NCBI RefSeq assembly: GCF_001269925.1
Contig: NZ_LHVO01000035.1
Location: 20,640-84,639 of the forward strand
Source: Pseudomonas sp. MIACH
GTDB lineage: Bacteria; Pseudomonadota; Gammaproteobacteria; Pseudomonadales; Pseudomonadaceae
Length of the DNA: 64,000 nucleotides
Direction: 5' to 3'
In this document: positions 1 to 9,118 of the stretch, piece by piece
How positions within the stretch are numbered: the first letter of the stretch is position 1
How the letters are laid out: every line of letters starts with the position of its first letter
The notes under the pieces: generated by a model
What the model was told of the DNA's origin: nothing
Databases searched by the model: none
Seen by the model: only the letters and a program-made list of their open reading frames with translations
Made by a program: the position numbers and the translations under genes

Positions 1-84
1 TGCCCGAAAGAAGAATTCTTCGGCGACATCAGCGCCCGCTCCGAACGCGCGCAGCACTTCCTTGAGAAAATCCTGCAGCACTAA
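1..84 (+). CDS. aatP: Glutamate/aspartate ABC transporter ATP-binding protein, C-terminal end (partial)
   Basis: Only the last 27 codons are in the window, ending at TAA 82-84. The tail (CPKEEFFGDI...FLEKILQH) resembles the C-terminus of GltL/AatP, the cytoplasmic ATPase of the acidic amino-acid importer. The following genes are an AauS/AauR-like two-component pair, which in Pseudomonas controls this same transporter, and this supports the call. No ATPase motif is visible because the body of the gene lies upstream. Confidence 0.75.
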   Translation, partial: CPKEEFFGDISARSERAQHFLEKILQH

Positions 85-103
85 AAACAGCCTCACTCCC
101 ACC

Positions 104-205
104 CTGTAGGAGCGAGCTTGCTCGCGAAGAACCCAAGAGCACCGCGGACATCCAGGATGCACGCGTCATCGTTGACGTTTTTCGCGAGCAAGCTCGCTCC
201 TACAG
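104..205. repeat. REPIN: two REP sequences in inverted orientation
   Basis: A 25-base arm at 104-128 (starts CTGTAGGAGCGAGC) is repeated as its exact reverse complement at 181-205, with a 52-base spacer. This is the typical doublet of the TGTAGGAGC-type Pseudomonas REP family. It lies between the transporter ATPase and the sensor kinase, and may form a large hairpin in the transcript that separates expression of the two. Confidence 0.85.
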
Positions 206-242
206 TTGGCCGGAGGGCGGTAGCTGACCCAAGGCATCTGTG

Positions 243-2144
243 ATGAAATGCGACCCCAACCAATTTCGCGCCGCACCGCCATCACTTGCCGTGAAACCTC
301 GCCTGATTCGCCAACTGTTCCTGCCGCCGTTGATCATCGCCCTGATGATCGGCCTGGGTTATATCGGCTTCTGGATCAGTGAGTACTACGGCATCCGCAC
401 CCTCAGCGACAACGGCGAGCGCCAGCTGGAGCTGCATGCCCGCACCGTTGAAAGTGAACTCAGCAAATACACCTACCTGCCCAGCCTGCTGGAGCTGGAG
501 TCCAGCGTCTCCAAGCTGCTGGCCGAGCCCAATCAGGAAACCCGCAAAGCGGTCAACGACTACCTCGAAGGCCTGAACCGACGCAGTCGCAGCCGGGCCA
601 TCTACGTGATGGACACCACCGGCCGTGTGCTGGCCACCAGTAACTGGCGCGATGCCGACAGTTACCAGGGTGAAGACCTGTCCTTTCGTGCCTATTTCCA
701 GAATGCCGTGCGCGGTCAGCCCGGACGCTTCTACGGCATCGGCAGCACCAACGGCGAACCCGGTTACTACCTGGCCCACGGCCTGGAAGAGCACGGCAAG
801 ATCATCGGCGTGGCGGTGGTCAAAGTACGCCTGGAAGCCTTGGAAGAACGCTGGCAACGCGCGCGTCTCGAAGCCTTTGTAAGCGACGAGAACGGCATCA
901 TCATCCTCTCCAGCGACCCGGCCCGTCGCCTCAAGGCCGTGCGCCCGCTGAGCGATGAGATCAAGGAACACCTGGCCCACAGCCTGCAATATTACTGGGC
1001 CACGCTGAACGAGCTGGAACCCCTGGCCCGCGAGCGCTTGAATGACCGCAGCGAAAAGCTGACCTTCCCGGCCAACAGCGAAGTGGTCAACGACGAGCAC
1101 GAAGTCAGCTACCTGGCACAAACCCGTCCACTCAACGACACACCGTGGAATTTCACCCTGCTCACCCCGCTCAACGACCTGCGCCGCGCAGCGATCAACC
1201 AGGGCATCCTGGTGGCTGTCGCATTTGGCCTGGTGGCATTCCTGCTGATTGCCTGGAACGAACGCCGCAAAGTCATCGCCACCCGCCTCGCTGCGCGCGA
1301 AGCCTTGCAGGAAGCCAACAGCCAACTGGAACGGCGGATTGCCGAACGCACCGCCGACCTGCGCGCCAGCAACGAACGGCTCAAGGGCCAGATCCGCGAA
1401 CGGCGCCAGGCCGAGGAAACCCTGCGCCGCGCCCAGGACGAACTGGTACAGGCCGGCAAACTGGCAGCCATCGGCCAGATGTCCACCAGCATTGCCCATG
1501 AACTGAACCAGCCGTTGGCGGCGCTGCGCACCTTGTCCGGCAACACCGTGCGCTTCCTCGAACGCGGCGCGCTGGACACCGCCAGCGCCAATCTCAAGAC
1601 CATCAACGAACTGATCGACCGCATGGGCCGCATCACCGCCAGCCTGCGCTCGTTCGCGCGGCGCGGTGATGACCAGGGCGAAGCGAGCCTGCCCAAAGCG
1701 GTAGACGCCGCGTTCCAGGTCCTGGGTGCACGCCTGGACAGCCTGCCGCTGACCCTGCATCGCGACTTCACCGCGGCCCAATTGCAGATCGACCAGACCC
1801 GACTGGAGCAAATCCTGGTCAACCTGATCGGCAACGCCCTCGACGCCATGCAGGCGCAACCCGCTCCCGAGCTATGGCTGGAAGGCAGCATCGCCGAGGG
1901 CAAATACCGCCTGCGCGTGCGCGACAACGGCCATGGCATCGACGCCGAGGTCCGCAAGCATTTGTTCGAACCGTTCTTCACCACCAAACCCGGCGAGCAA
2001 GGCCTGGGCCTCGGCCTGACCCTCTCCGCCAGCCTCGCGGCGGCCACCGGCGGCAGCCTCGCCGTGGAACACCCGGTCGGCGGCGGTACTGCCTTTGTCC
2101 TGAGCCTGCCGCTGGTGGGCGCCCAAACAGCTGAGTCGACATGA
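243..2144 (+). CDS. aauS: Sensor histidine kinase AauS-like (DctB family)
   Basis: Membrane sensor kinase of about 633 aa. It has a transmembrane helix near residues 24-46, a long periplasmic DctB-type sensing region to about 315, a second helix around 320-340, a charged coiled coil, the H-box IAHELNQPLAAL with phospho-acceptor His419, an N-box (NLIGNALDAM), and G-boxes (DNGHGID, GLGLGLTLS). It follows a GltL/AatP-type ATPase and overlaps the next regulator gene by 4 bases (ATGA), so the pair is translationally coupled. By family knowledge it senses acidic amino acids and phosphorylates AauR. An upstream in-frame GTG at 240 exists. ATG 243 is preferred because AAGG at 231-234 is well spaced. 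Confidence 0.85.
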   Translation: MKCDPNQFRAAPPSLAVKPRLIRQLFLPPLIIALMIGLGYIGFWISEYYGIRTLSDNGERQLELHARTVESELSKYTYLPSLLELESSVSKLLAEPNQETRKAVNDYLEGLNRRSRSRAIYVMDTTGRVLATSNWRDADSYQGEDLSFRAYFQNAVRGQPGRFYGIGSTNGEPGYYLAHGLEEHGKIIGVAVVKVRLEALEERWQRARLEAFVSDENGIIILSSDPARRLKAVRPLSDEIKEHLAHSLQYYWATLNELEPLARERLNDRSEKLTFPANSEVVNDEHEVSYLAQTRPLNDTPWNFTLLTPLNDLRRAAINQGILVAVAFGLVAFLLIAWNERRKVIATRLAAREALQEANSQLERRIAERTADLRASNERLKGQIRERRQAEETLRRAQDELVQAGKLAAIGQMSTSIAHELNQPLAALRTLSGNTVRFLERGALDTASANLKTINELIDRMGRITASLRSFARRGDDQGEASLPKAVDAAFQVLGARLDSLPLTLHRDFTAAQLQIDQTRLEQILVNLIGNALDAMQAQPAPELWLEGSIAEGKYRLRVRDNGHGIDAEVRKHLFEPFFTTKPGEQGLGLGLTLSASLAAATGGSLAVEHPVGGGTAFVLSLPLVGAQTAEST

Positions 2145-3478
2145 ATATTGATCCCCAAGACCTCACCGTCCTGATCGTCGAAGACGACCCCCATGTGCTG
2201 CTCGGTTGTCAGCAGGCCCTGGCGCTGGAAGACATCCCCAGTGTGGGCGTGGGCAGTGCCGAAGAAGCGTTGAAATGCATCGGCGAGAACTTTGCCGGCA
2301 TCGTGATCAGCGATATCCGCCTGCCGGGCATCGACGGCCTGGAGTTGCTCACCCGGCTCAAGGCCCTGGATAAAAGCCTGCCGGTGGTGCTGATCACCGG
2401 GCACGGCGATATCTCCATGGCCGTAGGCGCCATGCGTAATGGCGCCTACGACTTCATGGAAAAACCCTTCTCCCCCGAACGCCTGGTCGACGTCGCCCGG
2501 CGCGCCCTGGAACAACGCGGACTGGCGCGGGAAGTCTGGTCACTGCGCCGCCAGTTGGCCGAGCGGGATTCGTTGGAAGGCCGCATCATCGGTCGCTCGC
2601 CGGCCATGCAGAACTTGCGCGAACTGATCGCCAACGTCGCCGACACCTCGGCCAACGTGCTGATCGAAGGCGAGACCGGCACCGGCAAGGAACTGGTCGC
2701 GCGTTGCCTGCATGACTTCAGCCGCCGGCATTCCCACCAGTTCGTCGCCCTCAACTGCGGCGGCCTGCCGGAGAACCTGTTCGAAAGCGAGATTTTCGGC
2801 CACGAAGCCAATGCCTTTACCGGCGCAGGCAAGCGCCGTATCGGCAAGATCGAGCACGCCCACGAAGGCACGCTGTTCCTCGATGAAGTGGAAAGCATGC
2901 CGATCAACCTGCAGATCAAATTGCTGCGGGTGTTGCAGGAACGCACCCTGGAACGCCTGGGTTCGAACCAGAGCGTGGCCGTGGATTGCCGGGTAATCGC
3001 CGCCACCAAGTCCGACCTCGACGAACTCAGCCGCGCCAGCCAATTCCGCAGCGACCTGTACTACCGCCTCAACGTGGTGACCCTGGAACTGCCGCCCCTG
3101 CGCGAACGCCGCGAAGACATCCTGCAACTGTTCGAACATTTCCTGCAGCAGTCATCCCTGCGTTTTGACCGCACCGCGCCGGAACTGGACAACCAGACCG
3201 TGTCCAGCCTGATGAGCCACGACTGGCCCGGTAACGTGCGTGAACTGCGCAACGTCGCCGAACGCTTCGCCCTCGGCCTGCCCGCCTTCAAGAAAAGTGG
3301 CAACAGCAGCAGCGGCCAAGGCCTGGCCTTTACCGAGGCGGTCGAAGCCTTTGAACGCAACCTGCTGGCAGACGCGTTGCAACGCAGCGGTGGCAACCTG
3401 ACCCAGGCCAGCCAGGAACTGGGCATGGCCAAGACCACCCTGTTCGACAAAGTCAAAAAGTACGGGTTGAGCCACTGA
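2141..3478 (+). CDS. aauR: Sigma54-dependent response regulator AauR-like
   Basis: NtrC/DctD-type activator of 445 aa. The receiver domain has phospho-acceptor Asp58 (ISDIRLPG). The AAA+ domain has Walker A GETGTGKE (177-184) and a Walker B region FLDEVES. A Fis-type helix-turn-helix lies at the C-terminus (GGNLTQASQELGMAKTTL). It forms a two-component system with the preceding kinase, with a 4-base overlap, and is expected to drive sigma54 promoters of acidic amino-acid uptake and catabolism. The loop that contacts sigma54 reads NAFTGA (224-229) instead of the usual GAFTGA, while the rest of the loop is intact. Confidence 0.85.
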   Translation: MNIDPQDLTVLIVEDDPHVLLGCQQALALEDIPSVGVGSAEEALKCIGENFAGIVISDIRLPGIDGLELLTRLKALDKSLPVVLITGHGDISMAVGAMRNGAYDFMEKPFSPERLVDVARRALEQRGLAREVWSLRRQLAERDSLEGRIIGRSPAMQNLRELIANVADTSANVLIEGETGTGKELVARCLHDFSRRHSHQFVALNCGGLPENLFESEIFGHEANAFTGAGKRRIGKIEHAHEGTLFLDEVESMPINLQIKLLRVLQERTLERLGSNQSVAVDCRVIAATKSDLDELSRASQFRSDLYYRLNVVTLELPPLRERREDILQLFEHFLQQSSLRFDRTAPELDNQTVSSLMSHDWPGNVRELRNVAERFALGLPAFKKSGNSSSGQGLAFTEAVEAFERNLLADALQRSGGNLTQASQELGMAKTTLFDKVKKYGLSH

Positions 3479-3816
3479 TGGATCTTTTTTTGAAGGCCGC
3501 CCTTGGCGCGGCGGTGGTGTTGATCCTGGCGGCGCTGGCCAAGACCAGGAACTATTACATCGCGGGGCTGGTGCCGCTGTTTCCGACCTTTGCGTTGATC
3601 GCCCATTACATCGTCGGCAAGGGCCGCTCGCTGGACGATTTGAAGACCACGATCCTGTTCGGGATGTGGTCGATCATTCCGTACTTTGTGTACTTGGCGA
3701 CGTTGTATGTGGTGGTGGACCGGATGCGGCTGGAGGCCTCTTTAGCCGTAGCAGCGGTAGCGTGGCTGATGGCCGCGACGGTGTTGGTGAGCGTGTGGGT
3801 ACGCGTCCACGCCTGA
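3478..3816 (+). CDS. glpM: GlpM family membrane protein
   Basis: Small inner-membrane protein of 112 aa with four predicted hydrophobic segments. The start ATG shares one base with the stop of the aauR-like gene (TGATG), so it is probably co-translated. Length and sequence (LAKTRNYYIAGLVPLFPTFAL) match the GlpM family, which in P. aeruginosa has been linked to efficient alginate production; the biochemical role is unknown. It ends 30 bases before a convergent regulator gene. Confidence 0.8.
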   Translation: MDLFLKAALGAAVVLILAALAKTRNYYIAGLVPLFPTFALIAHYIVGKGRSLDDLKTTILFGMWSIIPYFVYLATLYVVVDRMRLEASLAVAAVAWLMAATVLVSVWVRVHA

Positions 3817-3846
3817 CACCCCTCCCACATTTTTAATCGAGGCGTG

Positions 3847-5244
3847 TCAGCGGACGATCTTGTCGACCTGGATGCCCAGCTTCTTCAGTCGATACCAGAA
3901 ACTGCGCTCAGAGATCCCGATCTTCGCCGCCGCCGCAGCCTGCACACCATTACTCTCCTGCAACGCCGCCAGGATATAAGCCTTCTCCACCTCCGCCAGC
4001 GCCGCATCCAGGTCCTGGGGAATGCCCGGCCCGTCGCTGAGGATCGCGGTCACGCCGCCTTCACTCGGCTTAGACGCAAACAGGTAGCCCGGCAAGTCGA
4101 TATCCTCAATCACGGGTGACGCCGCCACGATGGTCGCGCGCTCCACACAGTTTTGCAGCTCACGGATATTGCCCGGCCAGTGATACGCGGCCATGGCCTG
4201 CAACGCTTCAGGGCTGAAGCCGGTAATACGCTTGCCGGCAGTGGCGCTGAGGGTCTGGGCAAAGTGGCGCGCCAGGGGCGCGATATCTTCCACGCGCTCG
4301 CGCAGGGCCGGCAGCGGGATCGGGAATACGTTGAGGCGGTAATACAAGTCTTCGCGAAATTCCTTGTTGGCCACCGCTTCCAGCAGGTTCTTGTTGGTAG
4401 CGGCAATCACCCGCACATCCACCTTGCGCTCGCGGGGATCGCCCACCGGCTCGATCACCCGCTCCTGCAAGGCGCGCAGGATCTTGGCTTGCAGCGCCAG
4501 GGGCATATCGCCCACCTCATCAAGAAACAGCGTGCCCTTGTCAGCCTGCTGGAAACGCCCGATCCGATCAGACACGGCGCCGGTAAACGCGCCCTTGCGA
4601 TGGCCGAACATTTCGCTTTCCAGCAGCCCCTCCGGGATCGCTGCGCAGTTGACCGCCACGAACGGTTTGTCGGCACGGCTGCCATGCTTGTGGATGGCGC
4701 GGGCGACCATTTCCTTGCCGGTGCCGCTTTCGCCAGTCAGCAGGATGGTGGTGCTGCTGTCGCGCACCGAATCCACCGCCTGCAGCACTTTGCGAAACGC
4801 CGGGCTGTCGCCGACCAGGCTGTCGAACTGCGTCTGCTCGTCCAGCTCGGCGCGCAGGCGCGCGTTGTCGCGCATGATGTCGCGAAACTGCAGGGCCTTG
4901 GCCACGGTGATGTCCAGCTCGTCGATATCAAACGGCTTGGCGATGTAGTCGTAGGCACCGTTGCGCATCGACTGCACGGCGTTTTTCACCGTGCTGTAGG
5001 CGGTCATCACGATCACCGGCACCTGGGGATAGCGCAGCTTGATCTCGGCCAACAAGGCCGGCCCGTCCATGCCCGGCATGCGCCAGTCGCTGATCACCAG
5101 GTCGATGTCTTCCTGCTCCAGCACCTTGAGCGCATGCAGGCCGTTGCCTGCAATGAACACCTGCACGCTGTTCTGGCCCAGGGCCGACGCCAGCAGGTCG
5201 CAGAGCTTGGGTTCGTCGTCGACTACCAGAATGTTATGCGTCAT
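3847..5244 (-). CDS. Sigma54-dependent response regulator (NtrC family)
   Basis: 465 aa with a receiver domain (Asp53 in ISDWRMPG), a sigma54-interacting AAA+ domain with Walker A GESGTGKE (171-178), a canonical GAFTGA loop (218-223), a Walker B region FLDEVGDM, and a C-terminal Fis-type HTH (AAAAAKIGISERSFWYRL). Its start overlaps the end of the sensor kinase gene (5234-7003) by 11 bases, so it is the cognate regulator. It is the last gene of a minus-strand run that begins at 11203 with metabolic genes. The target promoters are unknown; the upstream metabolic genes are the natural candidates. Confidence 0.85.
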   Translation of the reverse strand: MTHNILVVDDEPKLCDLLASALGQNSVQVFIAGNGLHALKVLEQEDIDLVISDWRMPGMDGPALLAEIKLRYPQVPVIVMTAYSTVKNAVQSMRNGAYDYIAKPFDIDELDITVAKALQFRDIMRDNARLRAELDEQTQFDSLVGDSPAFRKVLQAVDSVRDSSTTILLTGESGTGKEMVARAIHKHGSRADKPFVAVNCAAIPEGLLESEMFGHRKGAFTGAVSDRIGRFQQADKGTLFLDEVGDMPLALQAKILRALQERVIEPVGDPRERKVDVRVIAATNKNLLEAVANKEFREDLYYRLNVFPIPLPALRERVEDIAPLARHFAQTLSATAGKRITGFSPEALQAMAAYHWPGNIRELQNCVERATIVAASPVIEDIDLPGYLFASKPSEGGVTAILSDGPGIPQDLDAALAEVEKAYILAALQESNGVQAAAAAKIGISERSFWYRLKKLGIQVDKIVR

Positions 5245-7003
5245 GACTGTCCTCGTCGTCTTCGCCTATCGCTGGAATGTACAGGCTGAAGGTGGCGCCG
5301 GCATCGTTTTCGCTGGCGCATTCGATGCTGCCGTCGTGACTTTCCATGATCGAATAGACTTTGGCCAGGCCCAGGCCCGTGCCCGAGGCCTTGGTGGTGA
5401 CGAAGGGCGTAAAGATACGCTCGATCATCTCCGGCGCGATGCCCTGGCCGGTGTCGGCGATGGTGATGACAGTGTTGTCGCCCACGCTGCGAATGCCCAG
5501 GGTCAGGCGCCCGCCTTCGGGCATGGCATCGATGGCGTTGAGAATCAGATTGAGGCAGGCCTGCTTGAGTTGCTTGGCATCGGCGTAGATCGTCGCTCCC
5601 GGCGCCTGGTCATCGATCTGCGCATCGATGTTATGGCTGGCCAGTTCCGGCGCGCAGAAACCCAGGATCTCCTCGACCAATGGGCGCGCCGGCTGCAGCA
5701 CGCGCAGCGGTGGGTTGGGTTTGGCAAAGTCGAGGAACTCGGTGATCAAGTCGTTGATGCGGCTGACCTCGCTGATCACATATTCCAGGTGACGCTTGTC
5801 GGCGTCCGGCAGGTCTGCGCGGCGGTGCAACAACTGGGTAGCCGTCTTGATGATGCCCAACGGGTTACGGATCTCGTGGGCCAGGCCCATGGCGACCTCA
5901 CCCAGGGCGTGCAGACGATCACGCCGGCGCAGCTGGGCTTCGAGGTGGTGCAGCTCGCCGAGGCGCTCGGTCATATGGTTGAAAGTGCTGCTCAATTGCG
6001 CCAGTTCGTCGCCACCACTGACCAGCACGCGGTGCGCGTAATTGCCTGAGATCACCGCACCCACGCCTTCGGACAAGTCCCGCAACGGCTTGGTCAAGCG
6101 CCGCGACACCAGCACACCGGCCGCCAGGGACAATGCCGAACTGAGCAGGAAAATCAGCACGAACAGGTTGCTCTGGTTCACCAGGCCCACCAGGCTGGTG
6201 TGGCGCAGCAGGCCGCTGAAAATCACGCCTTGCAGGTCACCGGCGTCATTGAAGATCGGCCAGTACAACCCACTGTAGCTGTTGGTGAACTGCTCGCTGG
6301 GCTGCTTGGTGCTGCGCATCGCGGTCTCGACACTTTTCGGGATGCGCGACGGGTGATCCACGAAGCGCTGGGTCGAGAATATCTCCGAGAACCCCTCGGG
6401 GTTGGCCAGGTACAGGCGCAGGTCGAGGGAGTGCACATCGGCCACGCTGGTGAGGAAGCTGCTGTCCAGGTAGGTCGCCACCAACAAGCGGTAGTCGACG
6501 CCGTCCTGGCTGGTTTCGAAGGTCGAGACCACAATCCCGGTACTCACCCCCGCCACTTGCACGGTCTGCAGCACCGCGTTGCTGGTCAGGCTGATCTGTT
6601 TGACGATGTCATCCGAGGCGGTGCTGAACACCACCTTCTGATCGCTGGTACGGATCAGCGCCACCACATCGATGTCGGTGGCATCGGCGATGTCCGCGGT
6701 CAGCCGGTCATGCTTGGCAGCCAGCCGGCTGGAGGGCGGGCTGGTGTAGCGCAGGAACAGCTTGGCCATGCGTGCGTTGTCGTGAAGGATGTCGCCGATC
6801 TCGTCCTTGACGATTTTGGTCGATTCCTGCAGCCAGATACGCACGTTGCTGTCGAAAATCTGCGACAGCGTGGTCGCGGCCAGCTCCGCCGCGATCATGG
6901 TGGGAATCACGCTGACCAGCCAGAACGCCAGCACCAGCTTGCGCTGGACGCTCCAGCGCGAAATGGCAAAGGGGCGGGCTTTCTGGCGGGTCTTGGTGAT
7001 CAT
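5234..7003 (-). CDS. Membrane sensor histidine kinase with HAMP domain
   Basis: 589 aa. It has an N-terminal helix at about 21-42, a periplasmic sensor region of about 270 residues, a second helix (LFVLIFLLSSALSLAAGVLV), HAMP, the H-box GLAHEIRNPLGI with His376, N-box NLILNAIDAMPEG, and G-boxes ADTGQGIAPE and GTGLGLAKV. The frame is open further upstream, but ATG at 7003 is chosen because it overlaps the stop of the preceding acyltransferase gene by one base (TGATG) and gives a sensible N-terminus. Partner of the sigma54 regulator at 3847-5244. The ligand is unknown. Confidence 0.85.
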   Translation of the reverse strand: MITKTRQKARPFAISRWSVQRKLVLAFWLVSVIPTMIAAELAATTLSQIFDSNVRIWLQESTKIVKDEIGDILHDNARMAKLFLRYTSPPSSRLAAKHDRLTADIADATDIDVVALIRTSDQKVVFSTASDDIVKQISLTSNAVLQTVQVAGVSTGIVVSTFETSQDGVDYRLLVATYLDSSFLTSVADVHSLDLRLYLANPEGFSEIFSTQRFVDHPSRIPKSVETAMRSTKQPSEQFTNSYSGLYWPIFNDAGDLQGVIFSGLLRHTSLVGLVNQSNLFVLIFLLSSALSLAAGVLVSRRLTKPLRDLSEGVGAVISGNYAHRVLVSGGDELAQLSSTFNHMTERLGELHHLEAQLRRRDRLHALGEVAMGLAHEIRNPLGIIKTATQLLHRRADLPDADKRHLEYVISEVSRINDLITEFLDFAKPNPPLRVLQPARPLVEEILGFCAPELASHNIDAQIDDQAPGATIYADAKQLKQACLNLILNAIDAMPEGGRLTLGIRSVGDNTVITIADTGQGIAPEMIERIFTPFVTTKASGTGLGLAKVYSIMESHDGSIECASENDAGATFSLYIPAIGEDDEDSHDA

Positions 7004-8127
7004 CAGGTTTCGCTTATCGCAGCAGCCATGGCAGGGTCGGAACGATCCGGTCGAATAAACAGTTTTACAAGCTTGAGCAGGCCGTTGACCAGCCGGTTGC
7101 GGTGGCGGAAAAACACACTGTTGCCCTGGAACTCGCAACCCAGGCGCAGCTTACTGGCATACCCGGCCTGGCCGCACTCATACACCGCAATATTGTGCGC
7201 AATACAGTAGTCGACATTGGTCAGCCAACTGCGGAAGTACAGGTTGTAATCGCGGGTAAATTCGACGTCATGCCCGAAAAACTTGTCCACCAGCCGGTGC
7301 TCGTCCACCAGGATCAGGTTGAACGCCACCAACTGCTCGTCTACCCAGTAAAGAACACAGACGGCGCGCGCTCCAAGACGTTCCAGCACGCCAGTGAAAT
7401 AGCCGGCAGGCAGGCGCTCGAACTGCAACTCGGCGCGCTTGAGCGTGGCTTCGTACAAGCGCATGACGTCGGGCAGCACGTCGTCGATATTACGCCGCCA
7501 CTCCACCCGTGGTCCCGGTGCGCGCAGCTTGCGGCGCAAGTCTTTGCGCGTGGATTTACCCAGCGAGCCGAGGTAGGCATCCAACGATCCGTAGGGCAGC
7601 GGCAACACCCCCGTAGGCAAACTCGGCATGTTTTGAAAACCCGCCGCTCGGCAACTGTCGAGCCAATGCGGGTCCCGGGAAGGCGCATCCTTAACCGCCA
7701 GCAGGCCGATACCGAAGTCATCGGCATCCTGGCGCGCGGCGTCCAACAGGTGTTTAAGCAGCAACGGGCGACGCGACGCGGGCACGCCACTGCCAACCCC
7801 GGCGTCGCAACGCTCGGCCACCGGCGAGCCAATGGCATACAGCCCCAATTGCAAAATCCCCGGCCACAGCCGCTCCACACGTTCGGCCAAACGCTTGCCG
7901 GCGCCCGACACCGTGGTGTCGAGCCGATAATGGGTGATGAACGCGGCGGCAACGGCCACCAGCGTTCCATCGTCGTAAACCGCCAGGTAACGCCATTGGA
8001 AGTCCGCGATGGCGGCGTTTTCCACGGCGACGTAATAATCCCAGTCCTCCAACGCACCGGGAAAGCAGTCGTTCCAGGCGCTACGCTGGAGGGCCCGGAT
8101 GGTCGGGAAGGCTTGGGTGGTGATCAC
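7003..8127 (-). CDS. FemAB/GNAT-like N-acyltransferase
   Basis: 374 aa, cytoplasmic. The C-terminal half (LYEATLKRAELQFERLPAGYF, then VAFNLILVDEHRLVDKFFG and AVYECGQAGYASKLRLG) resembles the peptidoglycan-recognition/BioF2-like branch of the GNAT fold used by FemAB-type and COG3146 N-acyltransferases. The acceptor is unknown. It lies between an esterase (31-base gap) and a sensor kinase (one-base overlap), suggesting that it modifies an amino compound made by the upstream aminotransferase. That link is inferred from context only. Confidence 0.65.
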   Translation of the reverse strand: MITTQAFPTIRALQRSAWNDCFPGALEDWDYYVAVENAAIADFQWRYLAVYDDGTLVAVAAAFITHYRLDTTVSGAGKRLAERVERLWPGILQLGLYAIGSPVAERCDAGVGSGVPASRRPLLLKHLLDAARQDADDFGIGLLAVKDAPSRDPHWLDSCRAAGFQNMPSLPTGVLPLPYGSLDAYLGSLGKSTRKDLRRKLRAPGPRVEWRRNIDDVLPDVMRLYEATLKRAELQFERLPAGYFTGVLERLGARAVCVLYWVDEQLVAFNLILVDEHRLVDKFFGHDVEFTRDYNLYFRSWLTNVDYCIAHNIAVYECGQAGYASKLRLGCEFQGNSVFFRHRNRLVNGLLKLVKLFIRPDRSDPAMAAAISET

Positions 8128-8158
8128 AGGTATCCCTTATTTCTGTGGTGAACGCCGA

Positions 8159-9118
8159 TCAAATGTGGGAGCTGTCGAGCCCCGGCGAGGCTGCGATGGC
8201 ATCACCTCGGTGTACCTGAAAGACCGAGGCGCCTGCATCGCAGCCTCGCTGAAGCTCGACAGCTCCCACATCGACCTGTATTGGGTTGAAGCCCGTGTGC
8301 TGCTCGACAAAGTCGGCACTCAACTCGATCACCCGGCGGTATTGCAGGTCGACGGTGATCATGTGGTAGCAGTTGTCGAGCAGGATCTTGGTCACCGGCC
8401 CGCCCAGATGCCGCTCCACGTAATCGGCGTTCCAACGGCTGGTGATGTCATCCTCGATGGAGTGCAGCACCAGGGCCGGCACCTTGACCTTGGGCATGCG
8501 TTTCCTGACCACGGCGTTCATGCGGTGCAACTCGCGCACGGTGATGCCTTCCATGGTCAACAGACCGGCTTCGCTGCTCTGCCCTTCCTTCATCTGCCGC
8601 TCGACGATTGCCCGCAAGCGTTCATTCTTGATGCCATAAGGCGGCTTCTCTTCGAAGCGACAGACGTGCACGCCAAACGGGATTTTCATCAGCAATGGCG
8701 TGAGGAACGCCAGTTTGTTGATGCTCCAGCCGTCGTACTTGAGGGTGGTGGAATACATCAGCAGCCCGGCGACTTGCCCGGGGTGCTCGGCGGCCACGTA
8801 CATCGACATCACCGCGCCCATGGACAAGCCACCGACAAACACCTGTTCGTGGCGTTGCCTGACCTGTACGAAGGTCTTGCGCACGCCTTCGTACCAGTCC
8901 AGCCAGCCGGTCGCCTGCAGGTCGCTGTTGTCGCCGCAGTGCCCGGCCAAAGTGGGCACGTACACCGTGCAGTTACCCGCCTTGACCAGGCCCTTGGCGA
9001 CCTGGCGCAATTCGGTCGGGGTGCCGGTCAGGCCGTGGATCAACAGGATCCCGACCGGACCTTCACCGAGAACGAATCCGGCAGTACCTTCACCGAGGTC
9101 GATCTCAGCTGTGCTCAC
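8159..9118 (-). CDS. Alpha/beta hydrolase (carboxylesterase/lipase type) with repeat-derived C-terminus
   Basis: 319 aa. The oxyanion region is HGLTGTPTE, the nucleophile elbow is GLSMGA, and the acid and histidine are probably in SIEDDIT and NCYHMI. This matches small carboxylesterases of the Est30 type. The start overlaps the end of the aminotransferase gene by 4 bases. The last 36 or so codons (from about residue 284) lie inside a long palindromic REPIN, and the stop codon sits just beyond the outer arm of that repeat, so the native C-terminus probably ended near residue 283. Substrate unknown. Confidence 0.75.
   Translation of the reverse strand: MSTAEIDLGEGTAGFVLGEGPVGILLIHGLTGTPTELRQVAKGLVKAGNCTVYVPTLAGHCGDNSDLQATGWLDWYEGVRKTFVQVRQRHEQVFVGGLSMGAVMSMYVAAEHPGQVAGLLMYSTTLKYDGWSINKLAFLTPLLMKIPFGVHVCRFEEKPPYGIKNERLRAIVERQMKEGQSSEAGLLTMEGITVRELHRMNAVVRKRMPKVKVPALVLHSIEDDITSRWNADYVERHLGGPVTKILLDNCYHMITVDLQYRRVIELSADFVEQHTGFNPIQVDVGAVELQRGCDAGASVFQVHRGDAIAASPGLDSSHI
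8164..8270. repeat. 107-bp REPIN palindrome inside the 3' end of the hydrolase gene
   Basis: Three nested inverted repeats are seen: 8164-8180 with 8254-8270 (17 bases, starting TGTGGGAGCTGTCGAGC), 8186-8198 with 8236-8248 (13 bases), and 8205-8211 with 8223-8229 (7 bases). Almost the whole element can fold into one hairpin. The outer arm is a P. fluorescens-type REP sequence. It supplies the last codons of the overlapping hydrolase gene. Confidence 0.85.

Noticed and set aside
282..1859. 525-codon minus-strand frame opposite aauS
   Set aside because: It overlaps a clear histidine kinase with all catalytic boxes; the antisense translation has no motif.
4153..5289. 378-codon plus-strand frame opposite the sigma54 regulator
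   Set aside because: Shadow frame. The minus-strand regulator has all expected motifs.
7003..7138. Longer N-terminus for the sensor kinase, starting at 7138
   Set aside because: It would overlap the acyltransferase gene by 136 bases and adds a non-homologous-looking tail. The TGATG junction at 7003 is a better start.
8164..8270. Insertion sequence or CRISPR-like repeat
   Set aside because: It is a single palindrome with REP arms, no transposase and no regular spacer array, so it is a REPIN.
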